A DNA stretch of 64,000 bases, taken from assembly GCF_026781265.1 (NCBI RefSeq), contig NZ_JAKUVC010000009.1:1-64000 (forward strand), written 5' to 3'. Made by a program: the position numbers and the translations under genes. This DNA is from Streptococcus sanguinis. GTDB lineage: Bacteria > Bacillota > Bacilli > Lactobacillales > Streptococcaceae. This document shows, piece after piece, positions 29,603-38,256 of this stretch (positions are counted from its first letter, which is position 1; each line of letters opens with the position of its first letter). The notes under the pieces are model-generated. The model was not told where the DNA came from. It searched no databases and saw only the letters and a list, made by a program, of their open reading frames with translations.

Positions 29603-29722
29603 CGCAGTGGTTAATTGGCATCTTCCTTCGCTTTTTAAGCTCCAAAGATGACCTAATCAACTGCGCGGGGGTGGGAAGACGAACTTTTTAACTTGTTTGA
29701 AGTTCTTTCCCGCTCCCGTTTT
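29603..29722. repeat. Composite hairpin repeat between convergent genes
   Basis: Two stem-loops. The first, 29603-29665, pairs CGCAGTGGTTAATTGGCATC with a 3' arm GATGACCTAATCAACTGCG with a few mismatches. The second, 29666-29720, pairs CGGGGGTGGGAA with TTTCCCGCTCCCG. The GCGGGGGTGGGA core recurs at 38890. The element probably ends transcription from both sides. Confidence 0.7.
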
Positions 29723-29729
29723 CTTTATC

Positions 29730-30296
29730 TTAAATTTGACTGGCCAGTTGCCCGATTTTCTTGAGCATTTCTTGGCGTTGTTGATCTGTTTTGCGTTCTA
29801 CTCCATTGAGCTCTGTCAGTTTGACAGGAGAAATACCACAAAGTTTCAGGATTTGATTTTTAAGTACCTTGCCGTAGTCTTGGACAAAAGGCAGGGCAAA
29901 ACCTGGTGTGTTGTGGCTGGTGATAATCCAGCCGGATTTCCCTTGCAGGTGGCCTTGGAGTCCGACTTTCTTATAAGAGTAGGCAAAGTCAGCAGCAAAG
30001 ACACGATCGATAAAGCCTTTGAGAATGGCTGGCATACCGCTCCACCAGATCGGGAAAATGAAAATCAGGTGGTCTGCCCAAGTAATCAAATCCCGGTATT
30101 TGGTCATTTCAGGGTCTTTGTGCAGGTCACGGCGTCTATGTTCTTGGTCAAAGCGCAAGATTGGGTCAAAATTTTCAGCATACAAGTCCAAGGTTTTCAC
30201 CTCGTGCTTCTTAGAAAGGTTGCTTTGAACTTCTTTGAGAATAGCGGCATTGAAGCCAGTTGGGCTGGGGTGGGTGTAAATAATCAAGGTTTTCAT
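29730..30296 (-). CDS. NAD(P)H-dependent quinone/flavin oxidoreductase (flavodoxin_2 type)
   Basis: A 188-residue flavodoxin-fold protein of the YwrO/MdaB/NQO-like group. It begins KTLIIYTHPSPTGFNAAIL (FMN phosphate loop) and has FIFPIWWSGMPAILKGFIDRVF, the family signature. It likely reduces quinones or other electrophiles as a detoxification step. It overlaps the 3' end of the tetR gene by four bases, so both form one TetR-controlled unit. Confidence 0.85.
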   Translation of the reverse strand: MKTLIIYTHPSPTGFNAAILKEVQSNLSKKHEVKTLDLYAENFDPILRFDQEHRRRDLHKDPEMTKYRDLITWADHLIFIFPIWWSGMPAILKGFIDRVFAADFAYSYKKVGLQGHLQGKSGWIITSHNTPGFALPFVQDYGKVLKNQILKLCGISPVKLTELNGVERKTDQQRQEMLKKIGQLASQI

Positions 30297-30889
30297 GATC
30301 GTTCTCCTTTGATATAAATGTCAAGCATGTGCTCTATCGTGCTTTGGATGGCTTGAGGATCAAGGTCCTGTCCGATAGGACTGTTAGCCAGAACGGCTAG
30401 GCCTGTGATAAAGCTCCAAAAGTGAAAAAGGCTTTCTGCTTCGCTATTGCTAAAATTTTCCTCCTCGCGAAGCTTTAAAACAAGCTCCTTAAATTTATCA
30501 AATCCAGGCAGGTCAGACTCCAAGAGAATGGTGTCCCGAGTCACCTTCATATATTTAAAAGGGAATTTGATAAAGAGAGCCTCGAAAAAATGAGGGTAGG
30601 TCTTGGCGAAAAGAATGAAATTTAGACCAAGCTGGGTCAGCTGTTCACGCGCAGAACCTGTCGCATCAATATTTTCATTGATTTCCTGATTGAGAAAGAG
30701 CGAAAGCTGGGTCAAAACCACCTTGAGGTAGCCTTCCTTGCTCTCAAAATGGCGGTAAGGGCTGCCGTGAGTCACACCGCAGGCTCTGGCAACAGTCCTG
30801 AGCGAAAGCTGTTCAATTCCATGTTTTCCGATTTCGTCAATCCCTGTTTGGATGAGCTGTTCTTTCAGCTGGGCAGTATTGCGTTTCAT
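30293..30889 (-). CDS. TetR-family transcriptional regulator
   Basis: A 198-residue TetR protein. The N-terminal helix-turn-helix (about residues 8-55) reads LSLRTVARACGVTHGSPYRHF. The C-terminal ligand domain is helical. It is translated first in a two-gene unit with the oxidoreductase. Two copies of a matching operator overlap its own promoter, so autorepression relieved by a small electrophile or quinone is likely. The inducer is unknown. Confidence 0.9.
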   Translation of the reverse strand: MKRNTAQLKEQLIQTGIDEIGKHGIEQLSLRTVARACGVTHGSPYRHFESKEGYLKVVLTQLSLFLNQEINENIDATGSAREQLTQLGLNFILFAKTYPHFFEALFIKFPFKYMKVTRDTILLESDLPGFDKFKELVLKLREEENFSNSEAESLFHFWSFITGLAVLANSPIGQDLDPQAIQSTIEHMLDIYIKGERS

Positions 30890-30903
30890 TCATTTTCTCC
30901 TAA

Positions 30904-30960
30904 AGTATACACTGTCTACTTATCTATTTTTAGTATACACTGTCTACTTTTTATTGTCAA
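30904..30960 (-). promoter_or_regulatory. tetR promoter with two TetR operators
   Basis: On the reverse strand TTGACA (30955-30960), 17-nt spacer, TATACT (30932-30937). A palindrome of form GTANACANTGTNTAC occurs at 30905-30919 and 30933-30947, with centres 28 bp apart. One copy covers the -10, the other lies just downstream. Flanks are identical over 18 bp. Confidence 0.85.
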
Positions 30961-31000
30961 CTAATTTGATGCTTTCTTCTATTCTAGGATGTGGAAGAAT

Positions 31001-31053
31001 TTGCTTTCGGTAAGATAAAATGTTAAAATAATATCAAAATGATAGCGCTTTCT
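31001..31053 (+). promoter_or_regulatory. dha operon promoter with cre site
   Basis: TTGCTT (31001-31006), 17-nt spacer, extended -10 TGT-TAAAAT (31024-31029). ATGATAGCGCTTTCT (31039-31053) matches the CcpA cre consensus at 14 of 15 positions and lies just downstream of the expected transcription start. That fits repression by CcpA. Confidence 0.75.
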
Positions 31054-31105
31054 TTTTAGGGCGAATTGCTCATTTTAGAGAAGCGCCGAGAAATGGAGGA
31101 CATCT

Positions 31106-32095
31106 ATGAAGAAAATTATCAACGACCCAACAGAGGTTGTGGACGAGATGCTGGACGGCTTAGCCTATATTCACAGCGATTTGGTTTATCGGGTGGAGGG
31201 TTTTGATATCATTGCCCGCAAGAGTGAGAAGACAGGCAAGGTTGGCCTGATTTCTGGCGGTGGCAGTGGTCATGAGCCTTCCCATGCTGGCTTTGTCGGT
31301 GAGGGGATGTTGTCGGCTGCTATTTGCGGAGCAGTCTTTACTTCACCAACACCTGATCAAGTCTTGCAGGCTATCAAGGAAGCAGATGAGGGAGCCGGGG
31401 TCTTCATGGTAATCAAGAATTACTCCGGTGACATCATGAACTTTGAAATGGCTCAGGAAATGGCTGAGATGGAAGGGATTGAGGTGGCTAGTGTCGTCGT
31501 AGATGACGATATCGCAGTGGAAGACAGCCTCTATACTCAAGGTCGCCGTGGAGTGGCAGGTACCATTCTTGTCCATAAGATTCTAGGGGATGCGGCGCGT
31601 GCAGGCAAATCTCTGACTGAAATCAAGTCTCTGGCTGATGAGCTGGTCAAACATATTCACACGGTTGGCTTGGCTCTGAGCGGAGCAACCGTTCCGGAAG
31701 TCGGCAAGCCTGGTTTTGTTTTGGCTGATGATGAGATAGAGTTCGGCATTGGCATCCATGGTGAGCCCGGCTATCGCAAGGAAAAGATGCAGCCGTCTAA
31801 GGACTTAGCCAAAGAATTAGTCGAAAAGCTCAGTCAGTCCTTTGAATTCAAATCTGGTAAGAAAATTGGTATCCTCGTCAATGGTATGGGTGCAACACCG
31901 CTCATGGAGCAGTATGTCTTTGCGGCCGATGTAGCAAATCTCTTGGCAGATGCTGGAGTTGAAGTTGTCTATAAAAAGCTGGGTAATTACATGACCTCCA
32001 TTGACATGGCAGGGATTTCTCTGACCTTTATCCAGCTGGACCAGCCAGACTGGCTGACAGCTCTCAATAGTCCTGTCACGACAGCCGCTTGGTAA
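31106..32095 (+). CDS. dhaK: PTS-dependent dihydroxyacetone kinase, subunit DhaK
   Basis: A 329-residue DhaK that binds dihydroxyacetone covalently. It has [20 protein letters not shown] near residue 50 and His218 in [11 protein letters not shown], the residue that forms the hemiaminal with substrate. ATGGAGG precedes the start. It forms an operon with dhaL and dhaM, in which phosphate comes from the PTS rather than ATP. The product is dihydroxyacetone phosphate. Confidence 0.95.
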   Translation: MKKIINDPTEVVDEMLDGLAYIHSDLVYRVEGFDIIARKSEKTGKVGLISGGGSGHEPSHAGFVGEGMLSAAICGAVFTSPTPDQVLQAIKEADEGAGVFMVIKNYSGDIMNFEMAQEMAEMEGIEVASVVVDDDIAVEDSLYTQGRRGVAGTILVHKILGDAARAGKSLTEIKSLADELVKHIHTVGLALSGATVPEVGKPGFVLADDEIEFGIGIHGEPGYRKEKMQPSKDLAKELVEKLSQSFEFKSGKKIGILVNGMGATPLMEQYVFAADVANLLADAGVEVVYKKLGNYMTSIDMAGISLTFIQLDQPDWLTALNSPVTTAAW

Positions 32096-32105
32096 GGAGG
32101 TGCTT

Positions 32106-32684
32106 ATGGACGCAGCAAGAGCAAAAAAATGGATGCAGTTGTTCAACGAGAAGATCCAGGACCAGAAAGCCTATCTGTCTGATCTCGACACTCCCATCGG
32201 CGACGGAGATCACGGTGGCAATATGGCCAGGGGAATGGCGGCAGCAGTGGAGAGTCTAGCTGCTAAGGACTTTGCCAGTGCGGCTGAGGTTTTTCAGGCT
32301 GTTTCTATGCAGCTGATTAGCAAGGTTGGCGGTGCTTCAGGCCCTCTTTATGGCTCGGCCTTCATGGGCATGGCCAAAGCTGAAAAAGACGGCAAAGACT
32401 TGTCAGAAGTCATCCAAGCTGGGCTGGACATGATTCAGAAGCGGGGCAAGGCTGTGCCGGGTGAGAAAACCATGGTAGATGTCTGGTCGGGGATTCCTGT
32501 TTCTCTGCAGTCTGGAGACTTGACACATGAAAAAATTGGCTCCCTAGTGGAAGCGACCAAGGATTTGAAGGCGACCAAGGGGCGGGCTTCCTATGTCGGT
32601 GAGCGCTCTATTGGTCATATCGATCCTGGTTCGGCTTCATCTGGTCTCCTCTTTGAGGCTCTTCTAGAAACGGAGGCAGGCTGA
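32106..32684 (+). CDS. dhaL: PTS-dependent dihydroxyacetone kinase, ADP-binding subunit DhaL
   Basis: A 192-residue DhaL. DTPIGDGDHGGNMARGM (about residues 29-45) holds the Asp residues that bind ADP-Mg. GGASGPLYGSAFM follows. It carries tightly bound ADP as a coenzyme phosphorylated by DhaM. The ATG at 32106 follows AAGGAGG; the upstream in-frame GTG is too close. The stop overlaps dhaM by one base. Confidence 0.94.
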   Translation: MDAARAKKWMQLFNEKIQDQKAYLSDLDTPIGDGDHGGNMARGMAAAVESLAAKDFASAAEVFQAVSMQLISKVGGASGPLYGSAFMGMAKAEKDGKDLSEVIQAGLDMIQKRGKAVPGEKTMVDVWSGIPVSLQSGDLTHEKIGSLVEATKDLKATKGRASYVGERSIGHIDPGSASSGLLFEALLETEAG

Positions 32685-33058
32685 TGGCAGATACTGGCAT
32701 TCTTATCGTTTCCCATTCCAAAAACCTGGCCCAAGGCTTGTTTGACCTTGTTTCGCAGGTAGCTGCAGATGTGGCCATCAGCTATGTAGGCGGGTTGGAA
32801 GACGGCAGCATCGGGACGAGCTTTGAAGGGATTCAGGCAGCTTTAGATGCCAATGACAAGGACACTATTTTGGCCTTTTTCGATCTGGGCTCAGCTCGGA
32901 TGAATCTGGAAATGGTTGCAGACTTTTCTGACAAGGAAATCATTATCAATAATGTTCCTTTGGTAGAGGGAGCCTATACGGCTGCTGCTCTTCTTCAGGC
33001 TGGGGCAGATTTACCTAATGTTTTGCTTCAGGTCCGTGAATTAGAAATAAAGAAATAG
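32684..33058 (+). CDS. dhaM: PTS phosphocarrier subunit DhaM
   Basis: A 124-residue EIIA-mannose-type domain with phospho-acceptor His11 in ILIVSHSKN. It lacks the HPr and EI-like extensions of E. coli DhaM, as is usual in Firmicutes. It relays phosphate from HPr to DhaL-ADP. The start overlaps the dhaL stop (TGATG). A terminator follows at 33118. Confidence 0.93.
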   Translation: MADTGILIVSHSKNLAQGLFDLVSQVAADVAISYVGGLEDGSIGTSFEGIQAALDANDKDTILAFFDLGSARMNLEMVADFSDKEIIINNVPLVEGAYTAAALLQAGADLPNVLLQVRELEIKK

Positions 33059-33117
33059 CAGGTTTTCTAGAGACTTAATAAACGACTTCATTTGCAAAAT
33101 AAGGAACATTTTATATC

Positions 33118-33148
33118 AAAAAGCTGGGATATGAATCTCAGCTTTTTT
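33118..33148 (+). terminator. dha operon terminator
   Basis: AAAAAGCTGGGAT pairs with ATCTCAGCTTTTTT around a short loop. The remaining gap to 33346 is AT-rich and holds only one promoter-like pair (33297-33325). Confidence 0.85.
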
Positions 33149-33346
33149 GCTTTATCATTGTACTAATTTTCAGGAGAACAGCCTGTGTTTCTTATTTTTT
33201 CTTCTTTAGAATAATTAAAAAATAGAACAAAACAATAAACTGTGCTTACTTTTTGACAGAATTCGCTTTTTAATGAACAAAAGTTCTTAGAATGGATTGC
33301 AAATTGGTATAGATAGACTTATTATAGATATAAGCACACAAGATGA

Positions 33347-33382
33347 AACAAAAAACGACAGCCGATTAGAAGCCATCGTTTT
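33347..33382 (-). terminator. Terminator of the GntR gene
   Basis: On the reverse strand AAAACGATGGCT... pairs with ...GGCTGTCGTTTT (12 bp with G-T pairs), then a T-run. The GntR stop codon is at 33388. Confidence 0.8.
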
Positions 33383-33387
33383 CAATC

Positions 33388-34104
33388 TTAGTGGTCCCGA
33401 TTGCAGGAAATGAACTTGATCTTGAAGAAATCGCCGCGTTTGTAAGTTTCGCTGTACTCTAAGATCTGTCCAGTGCTTTCCAGCTGGGTAATCTTCACCT
33501 GATGAACGGTCGGGAAGTTGGTATCAACTTCCAGTACTTTCGCAACATCTTTTGGTGTTGGGAAGACAATTTCATTGGTCTCTTCAAAATGCTCATCATT
33601 CATGTGAATGTGGTAGTCAGTTTTGAAGCGGTTGTAGATAGAGCTGTAGTAGTCCATATCTGGATAGTTAGGATTGATGTACTGCTCAGGGATATAGGTT
33701 TGGTGATAGATATAGACTTTATCGCCAGTCCGTCTGATACGGTCAATCTTATAGTAGAACTGCGTTGGTGCTAGTTCTAGCTTATCCAAGATTTTCAGGT
33801 CATTCCCGCGCTTAATGGAGAGAACAGTCACCTTATCTTTTTGGATAGGGAAGGTCTCAACGTCAGAAAATTCCACCAGCTTGTGCTTTCTTGCACGTGA
33901 AACGAAGGTCCCCTTGCCTTGCTGGCGGATGATGTAACCATCATTGGCCAGTTCATTCAAAGCGCGGACAACAGTAATGGAGCTGACATTAAACATCTGA
34001 ATCAGCTCAGCCTCTGTGTAAAACTTATCGCCATTTTCAAATTTGCCAGAAATGATTTGCTGCTTGAGCTCATCTTTGATTTGTTGGTATTTTGGAATAG
34101 CCAT
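33388..34104 (-). CDS. GntR-family regulator with UTRA domain
   Basis: A 238-residue HutC-type GntR protein. The N-terminal winged helix (about 1-70) has PKYQQIKDELKQQI, FNVSSITVVRALNELANDG and QGKGTFV. The C-terminal UTRA effector domain (about 90-235) would sense a sugar phosphate. The reading frame starts at a GTG three codons earlier, but the ATG at 34104 sits 8 nt after a GAGAGG Shine-Dalgarno. It is divergent from bgaC and the PTS genes, so it very likely controls them. The direction of control cannot be told from sequence. Confidence 0.9.
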   Translation of the reverse strand: MAIPKYQQIKDELKQQIISGKFENGDKFYTEAELIQMFNVSSITVVRALNELANDGYIIRQQGKGTFVSRARKHKLVEFSDVETFPIQKDKVTVLSIKRGNDLKILDKLELAPTQFYYKIDRIRRTGDKVYIYHQTYIPEQYINPNYPDMDYYSSIYNRFKTDYHIHMNDEHFEETNEIVFPTPKDVAKVLEVDTNFPTVHQVKITQLESTGQILEYSETYKRGDFFKIKFISCNRDH

Positions 34105-34144
34105 TTTGTTCACCTCTCTTTTTTACTTCTCTTACTTAAGATTT

Positions 34145-34195
34145 TAACATATTTTTTTAAAAAATGTTGACATTTATGCAAAAATTTATTATATT
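34145..34195 (+). promoter_or_regulatory. bgaC promoter with adjacent inverted repeat
   Basis: TTGACA (34167-34172), 17-nt spacer, TATATT (34190-34195). An inverted repeat AACAT...ATGTT spanning about 34146-34168 abuts the -35. It is the best candidate for the GntR operator. Confidence 0.7.
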
Positions 34196-34242
34196 AATGT
34201 TAATAAGAGATGAAAGCGGTTTTAAACCAAAGGGAACATCAG

Positions 34243-36030
34243 ATGGCAAGATTCAAAATTGGTCATTCCTTCTATTTGGATGATCGGGAGTTTAAGATTT
34301 TATCGGGAGCCATTCACTATTTTCGGGTACAGCCTGAGGATTGGTATCATTCCCTTTATAATCTCAAAGCTCTGGGCTTTAATACAGTGGAGACCTATCT
34401 TCCCTGGAATATGCACGAACCTCAAAAAGGTGTCTTTGACTTCCAAGGGATTTTAGATATTGAGGCATTTTTACAGACGGCTCAGGATTTGGGGCTTTAT
34501 GCCATTATCCGGCCTTCGCCTTTTATCTGCGCGGAGTGGGAGTTCGGTGGTCTGCCGGCCTGGCTGCTCAATGAAAATATGCGCATCCGCTCATCAGACG
34601 AGGCCTTTCTGCAGTCCGTGGCTAGCTATTATGACGAGCTGCTGCCGAGATTGACTCCAAGGCTTCTGGACAATGGGGGCAATATCCTCATGATGCAGGT
34701 GGAAAATGAGTACGGTTCTTATGGGGAAGATAAGGCTTACCTGAGAGCAATCAGACAGCTCATGGAAGAACGAGGTGTAACCTGTCCGCTCTTTACTTCA
34801 GACGGACCTTGGCGGGCTACGCTTCAAGCTGGTACGCTAATTGATGATGATGTCTTTGTGACAGGAAATTTCGGCTCCAAGGCAGATTATAATTTTGCTC
34901 AGATGCAGGAATTCTTTGACGAGCATGGCAAAAAGTGGCCGCTCATGTGTATGGAGTTCTGGGACGGCTGGTTCAATCGCTGGAAAGAACCTGTCATCAA
35001 GCGAGATCCAGACGAGTTAGCTCAAGCTGTTGACGAAGTGCTCCAGCAGGGCTCAATCAATCTCTATATGTTTCATGGCGGTACCAATTTTGGCTTTATG
35101 AACGGCTGTTCGGCCAGAGGTGTCATTGACCTGCCACAGGTAACTTCCTATGACTATGATGCTTTACTCGATGAGCGTGGCAATCCAACGGATAAGTACT
35201 ATGCAGTCCAGAGGATGCTGAAAAAGTATTATCCAGAGTATTCGCAGATGGAGCCCTTGGTGAAAGAGTCTTTTGAGCTTAGGAATATCCAGCTCAGTCA
35301 GAAAGTTAGTCTCTTTGAGACACTGCCAGACTTGGCTCAGCCTATCGAAAGTCTCTATCCGATGAAGATGGAGGAGCTGGGGCAAAATGTCGGCTACCTG
35401 CTTTATCGGACTTGGGCTAGTTGGGATGCTGATCAGGAAAGGCTCCGTGTCATTGACGGCCGCGACCGTATGGAGCTCTATGTGGACGGTCAGCACATAG
35501 CAACCCAGTACCAGACAGAAATCGGCCAGGATATCATGGTGGACGGCCAGAAAAAGGCAGAGCACCAGCTTGACATTCTGATGGAGAATATGGGCCGGGT
35601 CAATTATGGGCACAAACTCTTGGCAGATACCCAGCAGAAGGGCATTCGTACGGGTGTCTGTAAGGACCTGCACTTCCTGCTTGACTGGCAGCATTATCCA
35701 TTGCCGCTGGACCATCCAGAAAAGATTGACTTTTCAAAAGGGTGGCAGGAAAAGCAACCAGCTTTCTACGCTTTTGACTTTAAAATGAAAGCGCTTAAAG
35801 ATACTTATCTGGATCTGTCTGACTTTGGCAAGGGCGTCGTCTTTGTCAACGGTGTCAGCATTGGCCGTTTCTGGAATGTCGGACCGACCTTATCGCTCTA
35901 TATCCCGCACAGCCTGCTCAGAGAAGGCGACAATCGCATCATTATCTTTGAGACAGAAGGGATCTATAGCGAAACCATTCACTTAGTTAACCAACCTACA
36001 TTTAAAACAATAAAGGGGGAAAATCTATGA
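34243..36030 (+). CDS. bgaC: GH35 beta-galactosidase BgaC
   Basis: A 595-residue family 35 glycosidase without signal peptide or anchor. It has MQVENEYGSYG (acid/base Glu) and MCMEFWDGWF (nucleophile Glu), and GH35 jelly-roll domains after about residue 330. The pneumococcal namesake, of the same length, cleaves Gal-beta1,3-GlcNAc/GalNAc ends. The ATG at 34243 has AAAGGGA upstream; the in-frame ATG at 34210 lacks one. It overlaps the PTS EIIB gene by four bases. Confidence 0.94.
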   Translation: MARFKIGHSFYLDDREFKILSGAIHYFRVQPEDWYHSLYNLKALGFNTVETYLPWNMHEPQKGVFDFQGILDIEAFLQTAQDLGLYAIIRPSPFICAEWEFGGLPAWLLNENMRIRSSDEAFLQSVASYYDELLPRLTPRLLDNGGNILMMQVENEYGSYGEDKAYLRAIRQLMEERGVTCPLFTSDGPWRATLQAGTLIDDDVFVTGNFGSKADYNFAQMQEFFDEHGKKWPLMCMEFWDGWFNRWKEPVIKRDPDELAQAVDEVLQQGSINLYMFHGGTNFGFMNGCSARGVIDLPQVTSYDYDALLDERGNPTDKYYAVQRMLKKYYPEYSQMEPLVKESFELRNIQLSQKVSLFETLPDLAQPIESLYPMKMEELGQNVGYLLYRTWASWDADQERLRVIDGRDRMELYVDGQHIATQYQTEIGQDIMVDGQKKAEHQLDILMENMGRVNYGHKLLADTQQKGIRTGVCKDLHFLLDWQHYPLPLDHPEKIDFSKGWQEKQPAFYAFDFKMKALKDTYLDLSDFGKGVVFVNGVSIGRFWNVGPTLSLYIPHSLLREGDNRIIIFETEGIYSETIHLVNQPTFKTIKGENL

Positions 36031-36503
36031 CAATAGTAGGTGCACGTATCGATGGACGTTTGATCCATGGACAGGTAGCCAATCTTTGGACTACCAAGCT
36101 CAACATTTCACGCATTATGGTGATTGACGATGAGGTAGCTGAAAATGCTATCGAAAAGAGCGGACTCAAGCTCGCAACGCCAGCTGGTGTGAAACTCAGT
36201 GTCTTGCCGATTGCTAAGGCAGCAGAAAATATCTTGGCCGGCAAGTATGATTCACAGCGACTCTTGATTGTTGCTCGCAAGCCGGATCGCTTCCTGCGGT
36301 TGGTCGAAGCTGGTGTTCCGCTGGAAACGCTGAACGTCGGCAATATGTCTCAGTCAGACGAAACTCGCTCCATTACCCGCTCTATCAACGTGGTAGATGC
36401 AGATGTTGAAGCCTTTCACAAGCTGCACGAAAAAGGAGTCAAGCTGACAGCGCAAATGGTTCCCAACGATCCGGTTGAGGATTTCATGAAGTTATTAAAA
36501 TAA
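36027..36503 (+). CDS. PTS mannose/sorbose-family EIIB
   Basis: A 158-residue EIIB with phospho-acceptor His14 in RLIHGQV. It receives phosphate from EIIA and passes it to the incoming sugar. It overlaps bgaC (ATGA). By position it is the EIIB of the PTS that imports galactosides, or GalNAc/galactosamine-type sugars, linked to BgaC. The sugar is inferred from neighbours. Confidence 0.93.
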   Translation: MTIVGARIDGRLIHGQVANLWTTKLNISRIMVIDDEVAENAIEKSGLKLATPAGVKLSVLPIAKAAENILAGKYDSQRLLIVARKPDRFLRLVEAGVPLETLNVGNMSQSDETRSITRSINVVDADVEAFHKLHEKGVKLTAQMVPNDPVEDFMKLLK

Positions 36504-36528
36504 GACAAAATTTTAGGAGGACATTGTT

Positions 36529-37434
36529 ATGATACAATGGTGGCAAATTTTACTACTCACTTTGTACTCAGCTTATCAAATCTGTGATGAGTTGACCATC
36601 GTTTCTTCAGCAGGATCCCCTGTATTTGCTGGTTTCATTACTGGTTTGATTATGGGTGATTTGACAACCGGTTTGTTTATCGGTGGTAGCCTGCAATTAT
36701 TCGTTCTTGGTGTGGGGACATTTGGTGGAGCTTCTCGTATTGATGCGACATCAGGTGCTGTTTTGGCGACAGCCTTTTCCGTAGCGCAAGGCATTAAGCC
36801 AGAGTTGGCTATTGCAACAATCGCAGTACCGGTAGCAACTTTGTTGACCTACTTCGATATCTTAGGCCGTATGACAACGACTTATTTCGCGCACCGTGTG
36901 GATGCAGCAATTGAGCGCTTCGATTATAAAGGTATTGAACGCAACTATCTCTTGGGAGCACTTCCTTGGGCTCTGTCTCGTGCTCTCCCAGTCTTTCTGG
37001 CTCTGGCATTTGGTGGAACATTTGTTCAAGCGATAGTAGATGGTGTTGCTGGTGTGAAATGGTTGGCTGCAGGTTTGACGCTGGCTGGTCGTATGCTTCC
37101 AGGGCTCGGGTTTGCTATCTTGCTTCGTTACCTTCCAGTTAAACGTAATCTTCACTACTTAGCTCTTGGTTTTGGCTTGACTGCTATGCTGACTGTTCTT
37201 TACTCAAACATTCAAACTTTGGGTGGGGCTGTATCTAGTATTGTTGGAACTCTTCCAAAAGATGCTGCGATCACATTTGCCAATAACTTCAAAAGCTTGT
37301 CTATGATTGGTGTAGCTATCTTTGGTATCTTCCTTGCAGTACAGCATTTCAAATACAGCCAAAGAACAGTAGCTGCTGCTCCAGCTGCTAGCACAAAATC
37401 AGAAAGTGAGGAAATCGAAGATGACGAACTCTAA
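36529..37434 (+). CDS. PTS mannose/sorbose-family EIIC
   Basis: A 301-residue membrane permease with about eight helices. GFITGLIMGDLTTGLFIGG near residues 37-55 is the family signature. An acidic Ser/Glu tail closes the protein. AGGAGG precedes the ATG. EIID overlaps its last 14 nt. Confidence 0.93.
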   Translation: MIQWWQILLLTLYSAYQICDELTIVSSAGSPVFAGFITGLIMGDLTTGLFIGGSLQLFVLGVGTFGGASRIDATSGAVLATAFSVAQGIKPELAIATIAVPVATLLTYFDILGRMTTTYFAHRVDAAIERFDYKGIERNYLLGALPWALSRALPVFLALAFGGTFVQAIVDGVAGVKWLAAGLTLAGRMLPGLGFAILLRYLPVKRNLHYLALGFGLTAMLTVLYSNIQTLGGAVSSIVGTLPKDAAITFANNFKSLSMIGVAIFGIFLAVQHFKYSQRTVAAAPAASTKSESEEIEDDEL

Positions 37435-38245
37435 TTATAAATTAACAAAAGAAGATTTTAAACAGATCAATAAACGCAGCTTGTTCACTTTCCAATTAGG
37501 CTGGAACTACGAGCGGATGCAAGGTTCTGGTTACCTCTACATGCTCTTGCCTCAGCTGCGCAAAATGTACGGAGACGGCACTCCAGAATTGAAAGAAATG
37601 ATGAAATTGCATACGCAATTCTTCAATACATCACCTTTCTTCCACACTATTATTGCAGGTTTTGACCTAGCTATGGAAGAAAAAGACGGCGTTAAATCAA
37701 AAGATGCGGTCAATGGTATCAAGACAGGTCTTATGGGGCCGTTCGCTCCTCTTGGAGACTCCATCTTTGGCTCACTTGTACCAGCTATCATGGGATCTAT
37801 CGCTGCTACCATGGCTATCGCAGGCCAGCCTTGGGGAATTTTCCTTTGGATTGCTGTAGCAGTTGCTTATGACATTTTCCGTTGGAAACAGTTAGAATTT
37901 GCCTACAAAGAAGGGGTCAATCTCATCACCAACATGCAAAGCACTTTGACAGCTCTTGTTGAAGCGGCTTCTGTATTGGGTATCTTTATGGTGGGTGGTT
38001 TGATTGCTACTATGATCAACTTTGAAGTATCCTGGGTATGGAACATCGGTGAAAAAGCTATTGATTTCCAAGACATGATGAATCTGATTTTCCCACGTTT
38101 GATTCCAGCAGTCTTTACAGGCTTTATCTTCTGGCTCTTGGGCAAGAAAGGAATGAACTCTACCAAGGCTATCTTCATTATCATTATCATGGCAGTAAGC
38201 TTCTCTGCTATCGGCTACTTCTTGCTGGGACAAGTACCAGAGTAA
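37421..38245 (+). CDS. PTS mannose/sorbose-family EIID
   Basis: A 274-residue EIID, the second membrane subunit with EIIC. It has SLFTFQLGWNYERMQGSGYL near the N-terminus and GLMGPFAPLGDSIFGSL. Four helices lie in the C-terminal half. ATG 37421 lies in the EIIC 3' end; the frame upstream to 37406 is a shadow. Confidence 0.93.
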   Translation: MTNSNYKLTKEDFKQINKRSLFTFQLGWNYERMQGSGYLYMLLPQLRKMYGDGTPELKEMMKLHTQFFNTSPFFHTIIAGFDLAMEEKDGVKSKDAVNGIKTGLMGPFAPLGDSIFGSLVPAIMGSIAATMAIAGQPWGIFLWIAVAVAYDIFRWKQLEFAYKEGVNLITNMQSTLTALVEAASVLGIFMVGGLIATMINFEVSWVWNIGEKAIDFQDMMNLIFPRLIPAVFTGFIFWLLGKKGMNSTKAIFIIIIMAVSFSAIGYFLLGQVPE

Positions 38246-38256
38246 TGGAGTAATTT

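Noticed and set aside
29697..30317. 206-codon forward frame opposite the oxidoreductase
   Set aside because: It is an antisense shadow; the reverse-strand protein has a clear flavodoxin signature.
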